From positions 1,297,695 through 1,361,694 of the forward strand of contig NZ_LN876587.1 in NCBI RefSeq assembly GCF_001282725.1: DNA of 64,000 bases, in the 5' to 3' direction. The translations under genes and the position numbers were made by a program. Below, piece after piece: positions 29,854 through 38,751 of the stretch. The notes under the pieces are model-generated. The model was not told the DNA's origin. It saw nothing but the letters and a program-made list of their open reading frames with translations, and made no database searches. Position 1 is the first letter of the stretch. Each line of letters opens with the position of its first letter. The stretch is from Inediibacterium massiliense. Its GTDB lineage: Bacteria > Bacillota > Clostridia > Peptostreptococcales > Thermotaleaceae.

Positions 29854-30501
29854 TTAATTATTCATTTGTTTTGCTACTTCTTCTGCAAAATTTTCTTCTT
29901 TCTTTTCTATTCCTTCTCCAACTTCAAATCTAGCAAATCTTCTAATAGATAAATTTTCTCCTATTTTAGAGATTTTTTCATTTAATAGATCTTGAATTGT
30001 CACGTCTGGATCTTTAATGAAAGGTTGCTCTAGAAGACATACTTCTTTATAATACTTTTCTATTCTTCCTTCAACCATTTTATCTACAATTTTTTCAGGT
30101 TTTCCTTCATTTAATGCTTGATGTCTTAAAATTTCTTTTTCTTTTTCTATAGCTTCTTGAGGAACTTCTTCTCTTTTAATATATTGTGGATTAGAAGCTG
30201 CAATTTGCATTGCTACATCTTTTACAAAAGTTTTGAATTCATCGTTTTTAGCAACAAAATCTGTTTCGCTATTTACTTCAACTAATACGCCTATTCTACC
30301 TCCATGGATATAAGCTTCTACAAGTCCTTCTGCTGCAACTCTTCCTGATTTTTTAGCTACTTTTGCTAAACCTTTTTCTCTTAAAACTTCAACAGCTTTT
30401 TCCATATCTCCATTAGCTTCCATTAAAGCTTTTTTACAATCCATCATTCCAGCACTTGTTTTTTCTCTTAACTCTTTAACCATTGCTGCCGTTACAGCCA
30501 T
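29854..30501 (-). CDS. tsf: translation elongation factor Ts
   Basis: A 215-residue guanine-nucleotide exchange factor for EF-Tu. The N-terminal UBA-like module contains [16 protein letters not shown], and the core has [15 protein letters not shown]. This is the short one-subdomain form (~200-220 residues) seen in some bacteria rather than the ~290-residue form of Bacillus or E. coli. AAGGAGG precedes the ATG. It pairs with rpsB, separated by a hairpin-containing 89-base spacer. Confidence 0.96.
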   Translation of the reverse strand: MAVTAAMVKELREKTSAGMMDCKKALMEANGDMEKAVEVLREKGLAKVAKKSGRVAAEGLVEAYIHGGRIGVLVEVNSETDFVAKNDEFKTFVKDVAMQIAASNPQYIKREEVPQEAIEKEKEILRHQALNEGKPEKIVDKMVEGRIEKYYKEVCLLEQPFIKDPDVTIQDLLNEKISKIGENLSIRRFARFEVGEGIEKKEENFAEEVAKQMNN

Positions 30502-30539
30502 AATAAATGCCTCCTTATGTACATAAAATATATTAGAAT

Positions 30540-30583
30540 GGGTAAGAGAAGCAAGGAAACTTATTCCTTCTTAACCCTTACCC
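30540..30583 (-). promoter_or_regulatory. long hairpin between rpsB and tsf
   Basis: On the minus strand GGGTAAG and CTTACCC (30577-30583 with 30540-30546) close a stem that continues through an AAGGAA/TTCCTT segment. What follows is ATTCTAATATATTTT rather than a clean T run. It may be a partial terminator or processing site that lowers tsf relative to rpsB. Confidence 0.55.
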
Positions 30584-30590
30584 TTCAAAA

Positions 30591-31289
30591 TTATTCTTCC
30601 ATTTGTTCCCCTTGTTTTCCTTCTATGATTGCATCTGCCATTTTTGCTGTAATTAATTTTACTGCTCTAATAGCATCATCATTAGCAGGGATTACATAAT
30701 CTACTTCTTCTGGGTCACAGTTTGTATCTACAATACCTACAACAGGTATTCCTAATATTTGAGCTTCTCTTACTGCGATTCTTTCTTTTCTTGGATCTAC
30801 TACAAAAAGTGCTCCTGGAAGATCCACCATATCTTTAATTCCGCCTAAGAATTTTTCAAGTTTTTCTTGTTCATTTTTTAATTGAATAACTTCTTTTTTA
30901 GGAAGAACATCAAAAGTTCCTTCTTCTTCCATTTTTATTAATTCTTTTAAGCGATTAATTCTTTTTTCAATTGTCTTGAAGTTTGTAAGCATACCTCCAA
31001 GCCATCTTTGATTTACATAATACATTCCACTTCTTTTTGCTTCTTGCTCAATAGATTCTTGAGCTTGTTTTTTTGTACCTACAAATAAAACAGTTTTGTT
31101 ATTTGTTGCTACTTCTTTAATAAATTCATAAGCTTCTTCTACTTTTTTAACTGTTTTTTGTAAATCTATAATATAGATTCCGTTTCTTTCTGTGAAAATG
31201 TACTCAGCCATTTTAGGGTTCCATCTTCTTGTTTGATGTCCAAAGTGTACCCCTGCTTCCAATAATTGTTTCATTGAAATAACTGACAT
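30591..31289 (-). CDS. rpsB: 30S ribosomal protein S2
   Basis: A 232-residue small-subunit protein. Family segments: [49 protein letters not shown], and [16 protein letters not shown] with [19 protein letters not shown] (core NCDPEEVDY). A GTG three codons upstream lies inside the AGGTG ribosome binding site, so the ATG at 31289 is taken as the start. It has its own promoter and a foldable leader, and is paired with tsf as usual. Confidence 0.97.
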   Translation of the reverse strand: MSVISMKQLLEAGVHFGHQTRRWNPKMAEYIFTERNGIYIIDLQKTVKKVEEAYEFIKEVATNNKTVLFVGTKKQAQESIEQEAKRSGMYYVNQRWLGGMLTNFKTIEKRINRLKELIKMEEEGTFDVLPKKEVIQLKNEQEKLEKFLGGIKDMVDLPGALFVVDPRKERIAVREAQILGIPVVGIVDTNCDPEEVDYVIPANDDAIRAVKLITAKMADAIIEGKQGEQMEE

Positions 31290-31331
31290 TTTCTTCACCT
31301 CCCTGGTTTTTTTTCCTCCACCTTGTTCATC

Positions 31332-31364
31332 TTTTCAAACGACCTAACGGCACCAATTTGAAAA
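31332..31364 (-). promoter_or_regulatory. stem-loop in the rpsB leader, candidate S2 regulatory element
   Basis: On the minus strand TTTTCAAA (31357-31364) pairs perfectly with TTTGAAAA (31332-31339) around a 17-base loop containing GGTGCCGTTAGG. It lies between the promoter and the start codon. S2 autoregulation of rpsB-tsf is known in other bacteria; its use of this structure is inferred. Confidence 0.4.
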
Positions 31365-31395
31365 TTCCAAAGTGTGTGTGTTTGTCACCTTAAGT

Positions 31396-31425
31396 AGTAT
31401 ATCACAAGGCATATTCCTTTTGCAA
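31396..31425 (-). promoter_or_regulatory. sigma-A promoter of rpsB-tsf
   Basis: -35 TTGCAA (31420-31425), an 18-base spacer, and extended -10 TGA-TATACT (hexamer 31396-31401). The predicted start near 31389 gives a leader of about 100 bases. The TGTGATA context matches the rpsO promoter. Confidence 0.68.
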
Positions 31426-31504
31426 CAATAAAATATATTTTTGATCAATTAAATTACAAAGTTATTTTTTCCATTTTTATAATAAAATATACTCAAATAT
31501 TAAC

Positions 31505-31693
31505 AAGATGCATTTTAGCAAAGTTATAAACACTAGGAACATTTATTGAAAATTTGTGAAAATATAGAATAAGTAAGAAAATGATTAGCATTACACTGTT
31601 TGAACATAGTGAGTTTGTAATGCTATTTTCGATCGTTTCTATATATTTTCTAAATTTGAAAATCAGTGACGTTTTTTATAACTTTGTCTATAA
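31505..31693. repeat. palindromic intergenic repeat element 1, copy B
   Basis: A 189-bp partner of 6151-6340. The ends form a perfect 12-base inverted repeat, 31519-31530 (CAAAGTTATAAA) with 31675-31686. The core pairs AGCATTACA (31587-31595) with TGTAATGCT (31616-31624). Relative to copy A, a T-A pair in this stem became C-G, and a G-C pair in the inner loop became A-T. It occupies the gap (31299-31702) between the swrB-like gene and rpsB, together with the rpsB promoter and leader. I see no separate T-tracted terminator for the flagellar operon, so this hairpin may serve there. Confidence 0.8.
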
Positions 31694-31702
31694 GCTTGTG
31701 TA

Positions 31703-32152
31703 CTATTCTTCTATTTTATTTAAATTACAAATAAGCTGTACCTCTCCTATTCCTTTATTTAACTTCTTGGCAATTTGTGAAGGGGTGTACCCTTTTTTTA
31801 TTAGCATGAAAATTTCTGTAGCATCCTTTTCCTCTATATGAGATTGGCTTTCTTTATCATATTTATTACTTTCATCTATTTTTAAGGTTTTATTTCCCAT
31901 ATTTTCATCTATATTCTTTAATATATCATAAAGATCTTTTGTCTTTTTCTCTAAGTCTAATACAATATTTTCATGAATACCTTCTAGTTCGTTCATTATA
32001 TTTTGAGCTAAATGTATATCTTTTAATAATTGATTTTCTTTACTTTCTATATTTTTATAAAATTGTTCTTCTTCTTTTTTACTTTTTTTGATCCATATAA
32101 ATGAAACGATCATGATACCTATTCCTATAAAAAAAAGTATGTAGTCAATCAT
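31703..32152 (-). CDS. SwrB-like DUF6115 protein
   Basis: A 149-residue protein with one N-terminal membrane helix (~3-20) and a coiled-coil-prone Lys/Glu/Asn-rich middle. It ends in a helix-turn-helix-like domain, IKKGYTPSQIAKKLNKGIGEVQLICNL. This layout and its place downstream of sigD match SwrB/YlxL of Bacillus, which promotes flagellar export-apparatus and basal-body maturation. Sequence similarity is confined mainly to the C-terminal domain. GGGGAG precedes the ATG. It is the last gene of the flagellar superoperon. Confidence 0.72.
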   Translation of the reverse strand: MIDYILFFIGIGIMIVSFIWIKKSKKEEEQFYKNIESKENQLLKDIHLAQNIMNELEGIHENIVLDLEKKTKDLYDILKNIDENMGNKTLKIDESNKYDKESQSHIEEKDATEIFMLIKKGYTPSQIAKKLNKGIGEVQLICNLNKIEE

Positions 32153-32169
32153 ATTTTCTCCCCATGATT

Positions 32170-32493
32170 TTATATTTTAATATCAATATTTTGCCCAATT
32201 CTTTGGCCCTTGATATCTTTTTCTCTTTTCTCTTCTTTATCTTGCTTTTTTTTCTTTTGATTAAAATCACTATTATTTTTTTCTTTCTTTTTCTCTTGAT
32301 TATTTTTGATATGTGGCTGATCTTTACTTTCCGATTCATTTACTTTTTTGAGTTGATGCTCTACACTTTTTTTGTCTTGCTGTGCCAAAAGTTCATGTTC
32401 TGTTTTTAATTGATTAAACTTTGTTTGATTTTCTTCGGACTGTTGTTGAGTTTTAGGAATCATTACTCTAAAGTCAATGGGCCTTATGCTCAT
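32170..32493 (-). CDS. highly charged low-complexity protein in the flagellar operon
   Basis: A 107-residue protein. Its start, MSIRPIDFRVMIPKTQQ, looks conserved and ordered. The remainder is rich in Lys, Glu, Asp, Asn and Gln and probably disordered; there is no membrane segment or cysteine. AGGAG lies before the ATG, with spacing of five bases from the fapA-like stop and 17 to the swrB-like gene, so it is a genuine operon member. A different frame within the same stretch is also open but lacks a comparable start site. Function unknown. Confidence 0.7.
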   Translation of the reverse strand: MSIRPIDFRVMIPKTQQQSEENQTKFNQLKTEHELLAQQDKKSVEHQLKKVNESESKDQPHIKNNQEKKKEKNNSDFNQKKKKQDKEEKREKDIKGQRIGQNIDIKI

Positions 32494-32497
32494 TTCA

Positions 32498-33985
32498 TCA
32501 TCTCCTAGACTCTATATAAGGATTTATTTTAATTTCTCCATCCTCTCTTACAATTGTAGCACTATAAATATCATCTCTTATGTAATATAGAGAATTTCCA
32601 ATGGTTATTTTTACTCCTGGATGTATAATAGATGACACATTTACTTTTCCAGTAGATAGCTCTTGCACTACATTTTGTAATCGAAGTAAATCATAATTTA
32701 CTGTCTCTATTTTTTTATTTAAATAACCTTCTGTATGAATAGACTTTGCTAATAAATTTTGCTTTTCTTGAGGGAGGGGTGCCTTTTTAGAAATCCTAGT
32801 CAAAAGCTCAATGGCTTTTCTTACATTTTCTTTGTTTTTATATAAAAGTTCTAATTCCTGTTTTAGACTTTCATATTTTTCTTTTATTTCTGGGTCTATC
32901 CCTACATCTATTTTCGTAGTCGTAGCCATAGATGATCCTATAGTCTTAGCATTTACTTCATAATTTGCTCTGATTTGTCCTCCTACAATCAATCCTTTTT
33001 TACCAATAGCACTTACTGATTCTTTGGATTCTAGATGACAATGCATTATAGCTTCAGCAGAAATATTACCATCTGCTTTTACATAACAATTTTCCATATA
33101 TTTAGCAACAATATCTCTTTTACTAATTAGCTTTCCACAATTATAGCCTTGAATCCCTTTATGAAGTATTATATTGCCTTCTGTAATAATAGTAGCCCCT
33201 TCTACTACTCCATAAACTTCCACATCATCTGTGCATTCTATTTTAAATCCTGTGCGAACATTTCCCTTTACAACCACTTTTCCATTAAAATAAATATTTC
33301 CCGTAGAATTGTCTACATTTCCAGTGACTTCATATACTTGAAGTACAGTAATTTTATCATCAACTATTTTTACCTGCCCATCTTCTATTGCAGCTAAACT
33401 TAATCCATCTTGAGTTTCTATTACATTTTTTCCTTTTTTAAAATGCATTTCTTTACCATTTTTGGCTCTTATGATCTTCCCTGTAATAGTAATTCCATCT
33501 ACTCCTTCTGTGGGTAAAGTTCTTTTGGCTAAAATCATTCCTTTTTGTACACACTGAATTAAATTAAGTTCTTTAAAATCAACTTTTCCATCTTCATCCA
33601 TTTTAGGTTTAAACTTTGTATGGATATCAAAGAAATATTCAATATTTCCATCAATCCCATCTGTTACTTCTCTTCCTGTTGCAATAACTTTTTCTGTAAT
33701 AAAAATGTTTTCTTCAATCATACAATTGATCATTGAATGATCAATACCATAGACAATTTTCTGTTCTTTGAGAATATGATCTACATCTTCTTTCGTAATC
33801 ATTCTTCCCCCTTTAGGAGGATCAATACTAAGATAAGCATACATTTCATCTTTTGAAATTCTAATATTTGCTTTTGCATCTATAAGCTCTTCTTCATCTA
33901 TAGCTTCATCTTTGATTTCTACGTCTATATTATATTCTTCTAGTTGCTTCAACATCTCCTTTTCAATTGTAGACTCATTACCCAC
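32498..33985 (-). CDS. FapA-family DUF342 protein
   Basis: A 495-residue protein of the FapA/DUF342 family. An N-terminal alpha/beta segment is followed from about residue 170 to 340 by a right-handed beta-helix-like region of Gly/Val-rich turns (VYEVTGNVDNSTGNIYF, GNVRTGFKI, EGNIILHKGIQGYN). A coiled coil follows at ~365-440, then a short C-terminal beta segment. The start is GTG with GGTGATG upstream. DUF342 genes commonly occur in flagellar or surface-attachment loci. Its position directly after sigD suggests a role in flagellar assembly, but no activity is established. Confidence 0.8.
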   Translation of the reverse strand: MGNESTIEKEMLKQLEEYNIDVEIKDEAIDEEELIDAKANIRISKDEMYAYLSIDPPKGGRMITKEDVDHILKEQKIVYGIDHSMINCMIEENIFITEKVIATGREVTDGIDGNIEYFFDIHTKFKPKMDEDGKVDFKELNLIQCVQKGMILAKRTLPTEGVDGITITGKIIRAKNGKEMHFKKGKNVIETQDGLSLAAIEDGQVKIVDDKITVLQVYEVTGNVDNSTGNIYFNGKVVVKGNVRTGFKIECTDDVEVYGVVEGATIITEGNIILHKGIQGYNCGKLISKRDIVAKYMENCYVKADGNISAEAIMHCHLESKESVSAIGKKGLIVGGQIRANYEVNAKTIGSSMATTTKIDVGIDPEIKEKYESLKQELELLYKNKENVRKAIELLTRISKKAPLPQEKQNLLAKSIHTEGYLNKKIETVNYDLLRLQNVVQELSTGKVNVSSIIHPGVKITIGNSLYYIRDDIYSATIVREDGEIKINPYIESRR

Positions 33986-34008
33986 TAAACATCACCATCC
34001 CATTGTCA

Positions 34009-34743
34009 TTATAAAAGCTTTTGCATTTTCCCCTTTAATTTTAAAATTGCCTTTGTATGCAATTGTGAAATTCTTGATTCAGATACTCCTAAAATATTAG
34101 AAATTTCTTTATATGTCAGTTCAGAATAATAATATAATTGAATAATTTTTTGTTCTCTCTCAGGTAACTCTTCTAAAGTTCCTAATAATATATTTTTCAT
34201 CTCTTGCTGCTCAAAATGTTTTTGTGGCTCGTAATCTATATCTTCATCTACAATTGTAAAATTAGAGTGATTATTCATCTTTTCTTCTAGTGATACTACT
34301 GAAAACGAGTGTACTTCAGAAAGCATCTTGTTGAGTTCTTCTGTGGTAATATTTAATTCACATGCTAATTCTTCTTCATTCCCACTTCTTCCCAATTTAT
34401 TTTCAATAGATTTGTATGCATCTTCAATTTTTTTATATTTTTGTCTTACAGATCTTGGAACCCAATCTAAAAGTCTTAATTGATCAATAATAGCTCCTCT
34501 AATTCGAATATGAGCATAAGTTTCAAATTTAGTATTTTTTTGTGGATCATATTTGTCAATAGCATCTAATAATCCAAATATTCCATAACTTACCAAGTCT
34601 TCAAAATCTGTATGATTTCCATATCGAACATATAGTCTTCCTGAAATAATTTTTACCAAATCAATATATCTTACGATTAATTCATCTTTCACTTTTTTAT
34701 CTCTAGTTTGAATATACGTCTCCCATAATTGTTGATCTTCCAT
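34009..34743 (-). CDS. sigD: flagellar RNA polymerase sigma factor (SigD/FliA/WhiG)
   Basis: A 244-residue sigma-28 factor for late flagellar, motility and autolysin genes. Region 2 contains DLVSYGIFGLLDAIDKYDP and FETYAHIRIRGAIIDQLR, region 3 RSGNEEELACELN, and region 4 ELTYKEISNILGVSESRISQLHTKA. AAGGGGG precedes the ATG. It is encoded inside the long flagellar operon after the chemotaxis genes, as in Bacillus. That makes its level depend on read-through from the operon front. No flgM lies in the window. Confidence 0.96.
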   Translation of the reverse strand: MEDQQLWETYIQTRDKKVKDELIVRYIDLVKIISGRLYVRYGNHTDFEDLVSYGIFGLLDAIDKYDPQKNTKFETYAHIRIRGAIIDQLRLLDWVPRSVRQKYKKIEDAYKSIENKLGRSGNEEELACELNITTEELNKMLSEVHSFSVVSLEEKMNNHSNFTIVDEDIDYEPQKHFEQQEMKNILLGTLEELPEREQKIIQLYYYSELTYKEISNILGVSESRISQLHTKAILKLKGKMQKLL

Positions 34744-34756
34744 TTTTTATACCCCC

Positions 34757-35104
34757 TTAAGATTCGGTGGTAGTATGATCTGTTTTGTGAAGATGTTTTA
34801 TTTCATTATTTTCTAAATTTAAGGGGATAAATTCATCATCTCCTTCACTCAATAACTCTTCAGTCAAATCTTCTGGTGGAATCACTAAATCTATTTTATT
34901 TTCATCTGGTTTGTCTACTAGACTTTTCATCATATTCTTTATGAAAAATTTCAAACTAATAAATATAATTATATAAAATATACCAGTCCGCTTTATAAAA
35001 ACTTCAAAACTCATATGATGAATTCCTGCAATCAAAGTACTTATAAACAAACATACTAAAGTTGCTATATACGGGATATAATTAAACTTTTTAAGATTAT
35101 TCAT
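34757..35104 (-). CDS. small membrane protein between cheD and sigD
   Basis: A 115-residue protein with two hydrophobic helices (~10-28 and ~37-55), and a soluble acidic C-terminal half containing PPEDLTEELLSEGDD. No catalytic motif is recognised. Its ATG overlaps the cheD stop in an ATGA arrangement and it ends 13 bases before sigD, so it is surely expressed with them. The Bacillus order is cheC-cheD-sigD, so this gene is an addition. It may act in receptor placement or motility control, but that is only suggested by context. Confidence 0.72.
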   Translation of the reverse strand: MNNLKKFNYIPYIATLVCLFISTLIAGIHHMSFEVFIKRTGIFYIIIFISLKFFIKNMMKSLVDKPDENKIDLVIPPEDLTEELLSEGDDEFIPLNLENNEIKHLHKTDHTTTES

Positions 35105-35586
35105 ATTTCTTTCATTCCTTGACCTATAGTTTTTATAAGTAAAATTCCTGTATTTCCATATATTTCTATGGTCCTACCATAATTTCCTCCTGTATCTTCT
35201 GCAACAATAGGTATATTTAATTGTTTAAGTATTTCTTTTGATGCCAACGTATTTCTTTCTCCTATTTTCATAATATCATTTTTATTGGCAAAAGCAAACA
35301 TCTGTGCTCCTCCTGCCAATTTACTTACTAATCTTCTTTGATTTGCTCCTAATTTTAAAACCTTCTCTAATAAAAGTACAATAGCCGTATCTGCAAATTT
35401 TGCTGGATTTGTATTGTTTCTAATGGTTTTACTTGAGGGTAACATTACATGTGCTAAACCTACTACTTTTGTAACAGGATCATACAGTGTAACTCCTACG
35501 CATGATCCTAATCCTAAAGTGGTTAAACCTGCATCTCCCTTTGTAACATTTAAATCAGCCATACCTACCTTAATCATCTCTTTCAT
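35101..35586 (-). CDS. cheD: chemoreceptor glutamine deamidase CheD
   Basis: A 161-residue deamidase that converts receptor Gln to Glu and also binds CheC. Catalytic Cys29 lies in GLGSCVGVTLYDP and His46 in GLAHVMLP; the Thr/Asn-rich loop follows. It shares one base with the cheC stop (TAATG) and overlaps the next gene. CheC plus CheD here indicates the Bacillus-type adaptation system in which CheY-P controls CheD binding. Confidence 0.96.
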   Translation of the reverse strand: MKEMIKVGMADLNVTKGDAGLTTLGLGSCVGVTLYDPVTKVVGLAHVMLPSSKTIRNNTNPAKFADTAIVLLLEKVLKLGANQRRLVSKLAGGAQMFAFANKNDIMKIGERNTLASKEILKQLNIPIVAEDTGGNYGRTIEIYGNTGILLIKTIGQGMKEI

Positions 35587-36203
35587 TATTCTAAGACTCC
35601 TAAACTTTTTAATAGAATTTCAAAGGAATCGACATCTGGTACTAAAAAGAAATATCCCTTTATATTGTCATCTCCTTCATTAAATTCAGTTTCAATTAAT
35701 AATACCTTATCTCCTACTTGACCATATTGAATAATAGGTACACTTAAAATGGCTCCTGCCATATCTAAAGATAAAGAAGGTATGGAAATTTTTAAATTAA
35801 GTCCTGTTAATGCTGTTAGAGATGATATATAAGCACCAGAAAGTATATTTCCTATTTCTTGAAGGGCTGACTGATCTATTGCATCTAAAATCTCAGAGTC
35901 ATCATCTTTATATAAAAGCATATTTGCTAATATTCTAGAGGATTTCATAGTTAATAAAAACATAATATTTCCTGTGAGATCTCCATCTACATCAAAATAT
36001 ATACCACATACAGGTATTTCTGCTCCTCCCAAAAGTTCTGCCACTTCTTTAAATTCTAATACCTCTACTTTGGGAACATTCATATCTATTTTTCTATTTA
36101 CCATTTTTGCCAATGCTGTTGCTGCATTCCCAGCACCAATATTTCCAATTTCTTTTAAAACATCTAATTGCATATTGTTCATTTCTTCAATGGAAATTCC
36201 CAT
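35586..36203 (-). CDS. cheC: CheY-P phosphatase CheC
   Basis: A 205-residue CheC/CheX/FliY-fold phosphatase. Both active-site signatures are intact: DVLKEIGNIGAGNAATAL (Asp14, Glu18, Asn21) and SALQEIGNILSGAYISSL near residue 115. It therefore should dephosphorylate CheY-P and, with CheD, tune receptor adaptation. GGTGGGA precedes the ATG. It lies 30 bases after cheW. Confidence 0.96.
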   Translation of the reverse strand: MGISIEEMNNMQLDVLKEIGNIGAGNAATALAKMVNRKIDMNVPKVEVLEFKEVAELLGGAEIPVCGIYFDVDGDLTGNIMFLLTMKSSRILANMLLYKDDDSEILDAIDQSALQEIGNILSGAYISSLTALTGLNLKISIPSLSLDMAGAILSVPIIQYGQVGDKVLLIETEFNEGDDNIKGYFFLVPDVDSFEILLKSLGVLE

Positions 36204-36233
36204 ATTTATCCCACCTTCAATCTAATGATTGTA

Positions 36234-36686
36234 TTAGCTTTCTTCTCCATTTTCTAATATTTTAGATAAATCTAATAAAATAATAATTCTTTCTTGATTT
36301 TTGCCAATTCCCTTCACATAATCATTTTTTAAGTTATCTGACATATTTGGAACATCATCAATATCTGCCATATCTAAATGTAATACTTCTGAAGAAGAAT
36401 CTACTAACAATCCCATAATCATTTCATCTATGTTTACAATAATAATTCTAGACTCTTCACTTATTTCTCCATGAGGTAGACCAAATCTCTTTCTTAAATG
36501 AATAACAGGTACAACTTCCCCTCTTAAATTGATTACGCCTTCTACAAAGTTAGGTGCATAAGGAACTCTGGTAATATCCATAACTTTTTCAATAGTTTGG
36601 ACGTTAAGAATATCTATCCCATAATATTCATCATTTAATTTAAATAATACATATTGATTTTCTGTTGCAACTAATTTCTCACTCAT
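36234..36686 (-). CDS. cheW: chemotaxis coupling protein CheW
   Basis: A 150-residue single CheW domain linking receptors to CheA. Typical segments are FKLNDEYYGIDILNVQTIEKV, RVPYAPNFVEGVINLRGEVVPVI (core GVINLRGEVVPVI) and LRKRFGLP. AGGAGGGG precedes the ATG. It follows cheA after 55 bases, one of the larger gaps in this operon, in which no hairpin or promoter is evident. Confidence 0.97.
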   Translation of the reverse strand: MSEKLVATENQYVLFKLNDEYYGIDILNVQTIEKVMDITRVPYAPNFVEGVINLRGEVVPVIHLRKRFGLPHGEISEESRIIIVNIDEMIMGLLVDSSSEVLHLDMADIDDVPNMSDNLKNDYVKGIGKNQERIIILLDLSKILENGEES

Positions 36687-36741
36687 ATTTTCCCCTCCTT
36701 TATTTACTTTTTCAAACCTACAATTTTTATATGAATTTTAT

Positions 36742-38748
36742 TTAAAAAAGAGAGTTTGTATCTACAATCAAAGCAACTTGTCCATTTCCTAAGATAGTAG
36801 CTCCTGCAATACAGTGGATACCTGCCAAGAATTTTCCTAATGATTTGATTACAATTTCTTGTTGCCCAATTAAATGATCTACTACAAATCCTGCTGTTTT
36901 ATCTCCTTTTCTAGCAACTACCACAGTTAAATCTCCTTCATAAGAATGGTTAGACTCAACATTTAATATTTGATTCATTCTTAAAATAGGCAATGTTGTA
37001 TTTCTATATAATACTACTTCTTGATCTTGTATTTTCCTTATTTTACTTGAATCTATTGTAATAATTTCTTTTATAGAGTTTAGTGGCATAGCATATTTTT
37101 CTTCTCCAATCATCACAAGTAAAGCTTGAATAATAGCCAAAGTAAGAGGCAATCGAATAATAAATATCGTTCCTGAACTAGAAGTTTTTACTTCTACTAC
37201 CCCTCCTAAAGATTCAATCTTTGTCTTTACAACATCTAATCCTACACCTCTACCAGAAATATCTGATATTTGATCTGCTGTACTAAATCCTGATTTAAAT
37301 AATAAATTTACAGCTTCTTTATCATCCATTATTTCTGCTTGCTCTTTTGTAACAATACCTTTGTCTATAGCTTTTTTCTTTACTTTTTCAACATTTACCC
37401 CTTGACCATCATCTTCCACTTCAATTACTACGCTATTTCCATCTGGATAAGCATTCAATTTAACTGTTCCAATTTCTGACTTTCCATGCTTTTTACGAGT
37501 TTCTGGATCTTCTACTCCATGATCTATAGAGTTTCTAATCAAATGAATCAGAGGGTCTCCAATTTCATCAATAACTGTTCTATCTACTTCTGTATCTTCT
37601 CCTAACATGACAAGAGAAATTTCTTTTCCTAGTTCTTTTGAAAGGTCTCTTACCATTCTTGGGAATCTATTAAAAACTCTGTCAATAGACACCATTCTTA
37701 CCTTCATCACTGCATCATGAAGATTAGTAGTAATTCTTTCAAGATACTCAATAGCTTCATTCATATTTTGCTTTTTCCCTGACTCATCTATTTCCTCAAG
37801 TCTTGATCTTGTAATAATCAATTCACTTACAAGATTCATAAGATTATCCAGTCTATCTATATCTACTCTTACCGTTTTTCCTACCTTTGGTTTCTTTGTA
37901 TGTGTAGCTGTATTTTCACTTTTTTCTTCTTTTTTGATTTCTTGTTGTTCTTCTATTTTATTTTCTGTCTCTACATCTTCAGTAGAAAAATTTATATGTA
38001 CTTCTTCTATTAGCACATTTTCTATTTCTGATATACTAATAATCTTTTGCTGTATAGTATCTTGGTCTAATGCAGATATAATAATCAACTCAAAGCTTGA
38101 ATCAAATTTTTCATCTTCAATATCTTCTACAGGAGGATTAGATTTTAAAATTTCACAGTCTTGTTCTAAAGTATTAAAAATAATAAAAGCTCTAGCCGCC
38201 TTTAGCATACAATTAGGATTTAAATCTATTTGCATTTTGTAACAATTATACCCTTCTTGTATAGCCTTTTGAGCAACACCCTTTGAAAATTCTTCTATTT
38301 CTATAGAAATATTTCCTGCTTCTTGAGAAGAAGTTTGGTTATCTTTTTCAACTACTTCTTCACTTTCTCCATGAATAATTTCATGAAGCTTTTTTACTAA
38401 ATAATCTGAATCCATATCCCCTTCAGTTCCTGAATTGCTCACTTCATTAATATAGCCTTCTAATGTATCTAAGCATTCAAATAATATATCTACAATTTTT
38501 TCTGACAATTCCATTTCATTACTTCTCAAAAGCTGTAATACATTTTCCATTTCATGAGTAAGATTGGCTACTTTCGTATATCCCATAGTAGCTGACATAC
38601 CTTTTAGTGTATGGGCAATTCTAAAAATTTCATTTACTAATCCTATATCCTTATGATTGTTCTCAAGTTCTAGTAAACTTTGATTCATATTTTGTAAATG
38701 TTCTTTTGACTCCTCGATGAAAATGTCTAAATATTGGTTCATATCCAT
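36742..38748 (-). CDS. cheA: chemotaxis histidine kinase CheA
   Basis: A 668-residue kinase with all five modules: Hpt with phospho-His46 (RIAHTLKGMSATMGY), CheY-binding P2 (~155-255), dimerisation P3 after a charged linker (DIDRLDNLMNLVSELIITRS), HATPase with LIRNSIDHGVEDP and DDGQGVN (~370-530), and a C-terminal CheW-like P5. It autophosphorylates and passes phosphate to CheY and CheB. It ends three bases after cheB on the DNA. GGGGTG precedes the ATG. Confidence 0.98.
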   Translation of the reverse strand: MDMNQYLDIFIEESKEHLQNMNQSLLELENNHKDIGLVNEIFRIAHTLKGMSATMGYTKVANLTHEMENVLQLLRSNEMELSEKIVDILFECLDTLEGYINEVSNSGTEGDMDSDYLVKKLHEIIHGESEEVVEKDNQTSSQEAGNISIEIEEFSKGVAQKAIQEGYNCYKMQIDLNPNCMLKAARAFIIFNTLEQDCEILKSNPPVEDIEDEKFDSSFELIIISALDQDTIQQKIISISEIENVLIEEVHINFSTEDVETENKIEEQQEIKKEEKSENTATHTKKPKVGKTVRVDIDRLDNLMNLVSELIITRSRLEEIDESGKKQNMNEAIEYLERITTNLHDAVMKVRMVSIDRVFNRFPRMVRDLSKELGKEISLVMLGEDTEVDRTVIDEIGDPLIHLIRNSIDHGVEDPETRKKHGKSEIGTVKLNAYPDGNSVVIEVEDDGQGVNVEKVKKKAIDKGIVTKEQAEIMDDKEAVNLLFKSGFSTADQISDISGRGVGLDVVKTKIESLGGVVEVKTSSSGTIFIIRLPLTLAIIQALLVMIGEEKYAMPLNSIKEIITIDSSKIRKIQDQEVVLYRNTTLPILRMNQILNVESNHSYEGDLTVVVARKGDKTAGFVVDHLIGQQEIVIKSLGKFLAGIHCIAGATILGNGQVALIVDTNSLF

Positions 38749-38751
38749 TTT

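Noticed and set aside
32145-32339. A 64-codon minus-strand frame rich in Lys/Ile
   Set aside because: It lies inside the 107-residue gene in another frame and has no ribosome binding site. Its composition is the frame-shifted reading of poly-Lys/Glu codons.
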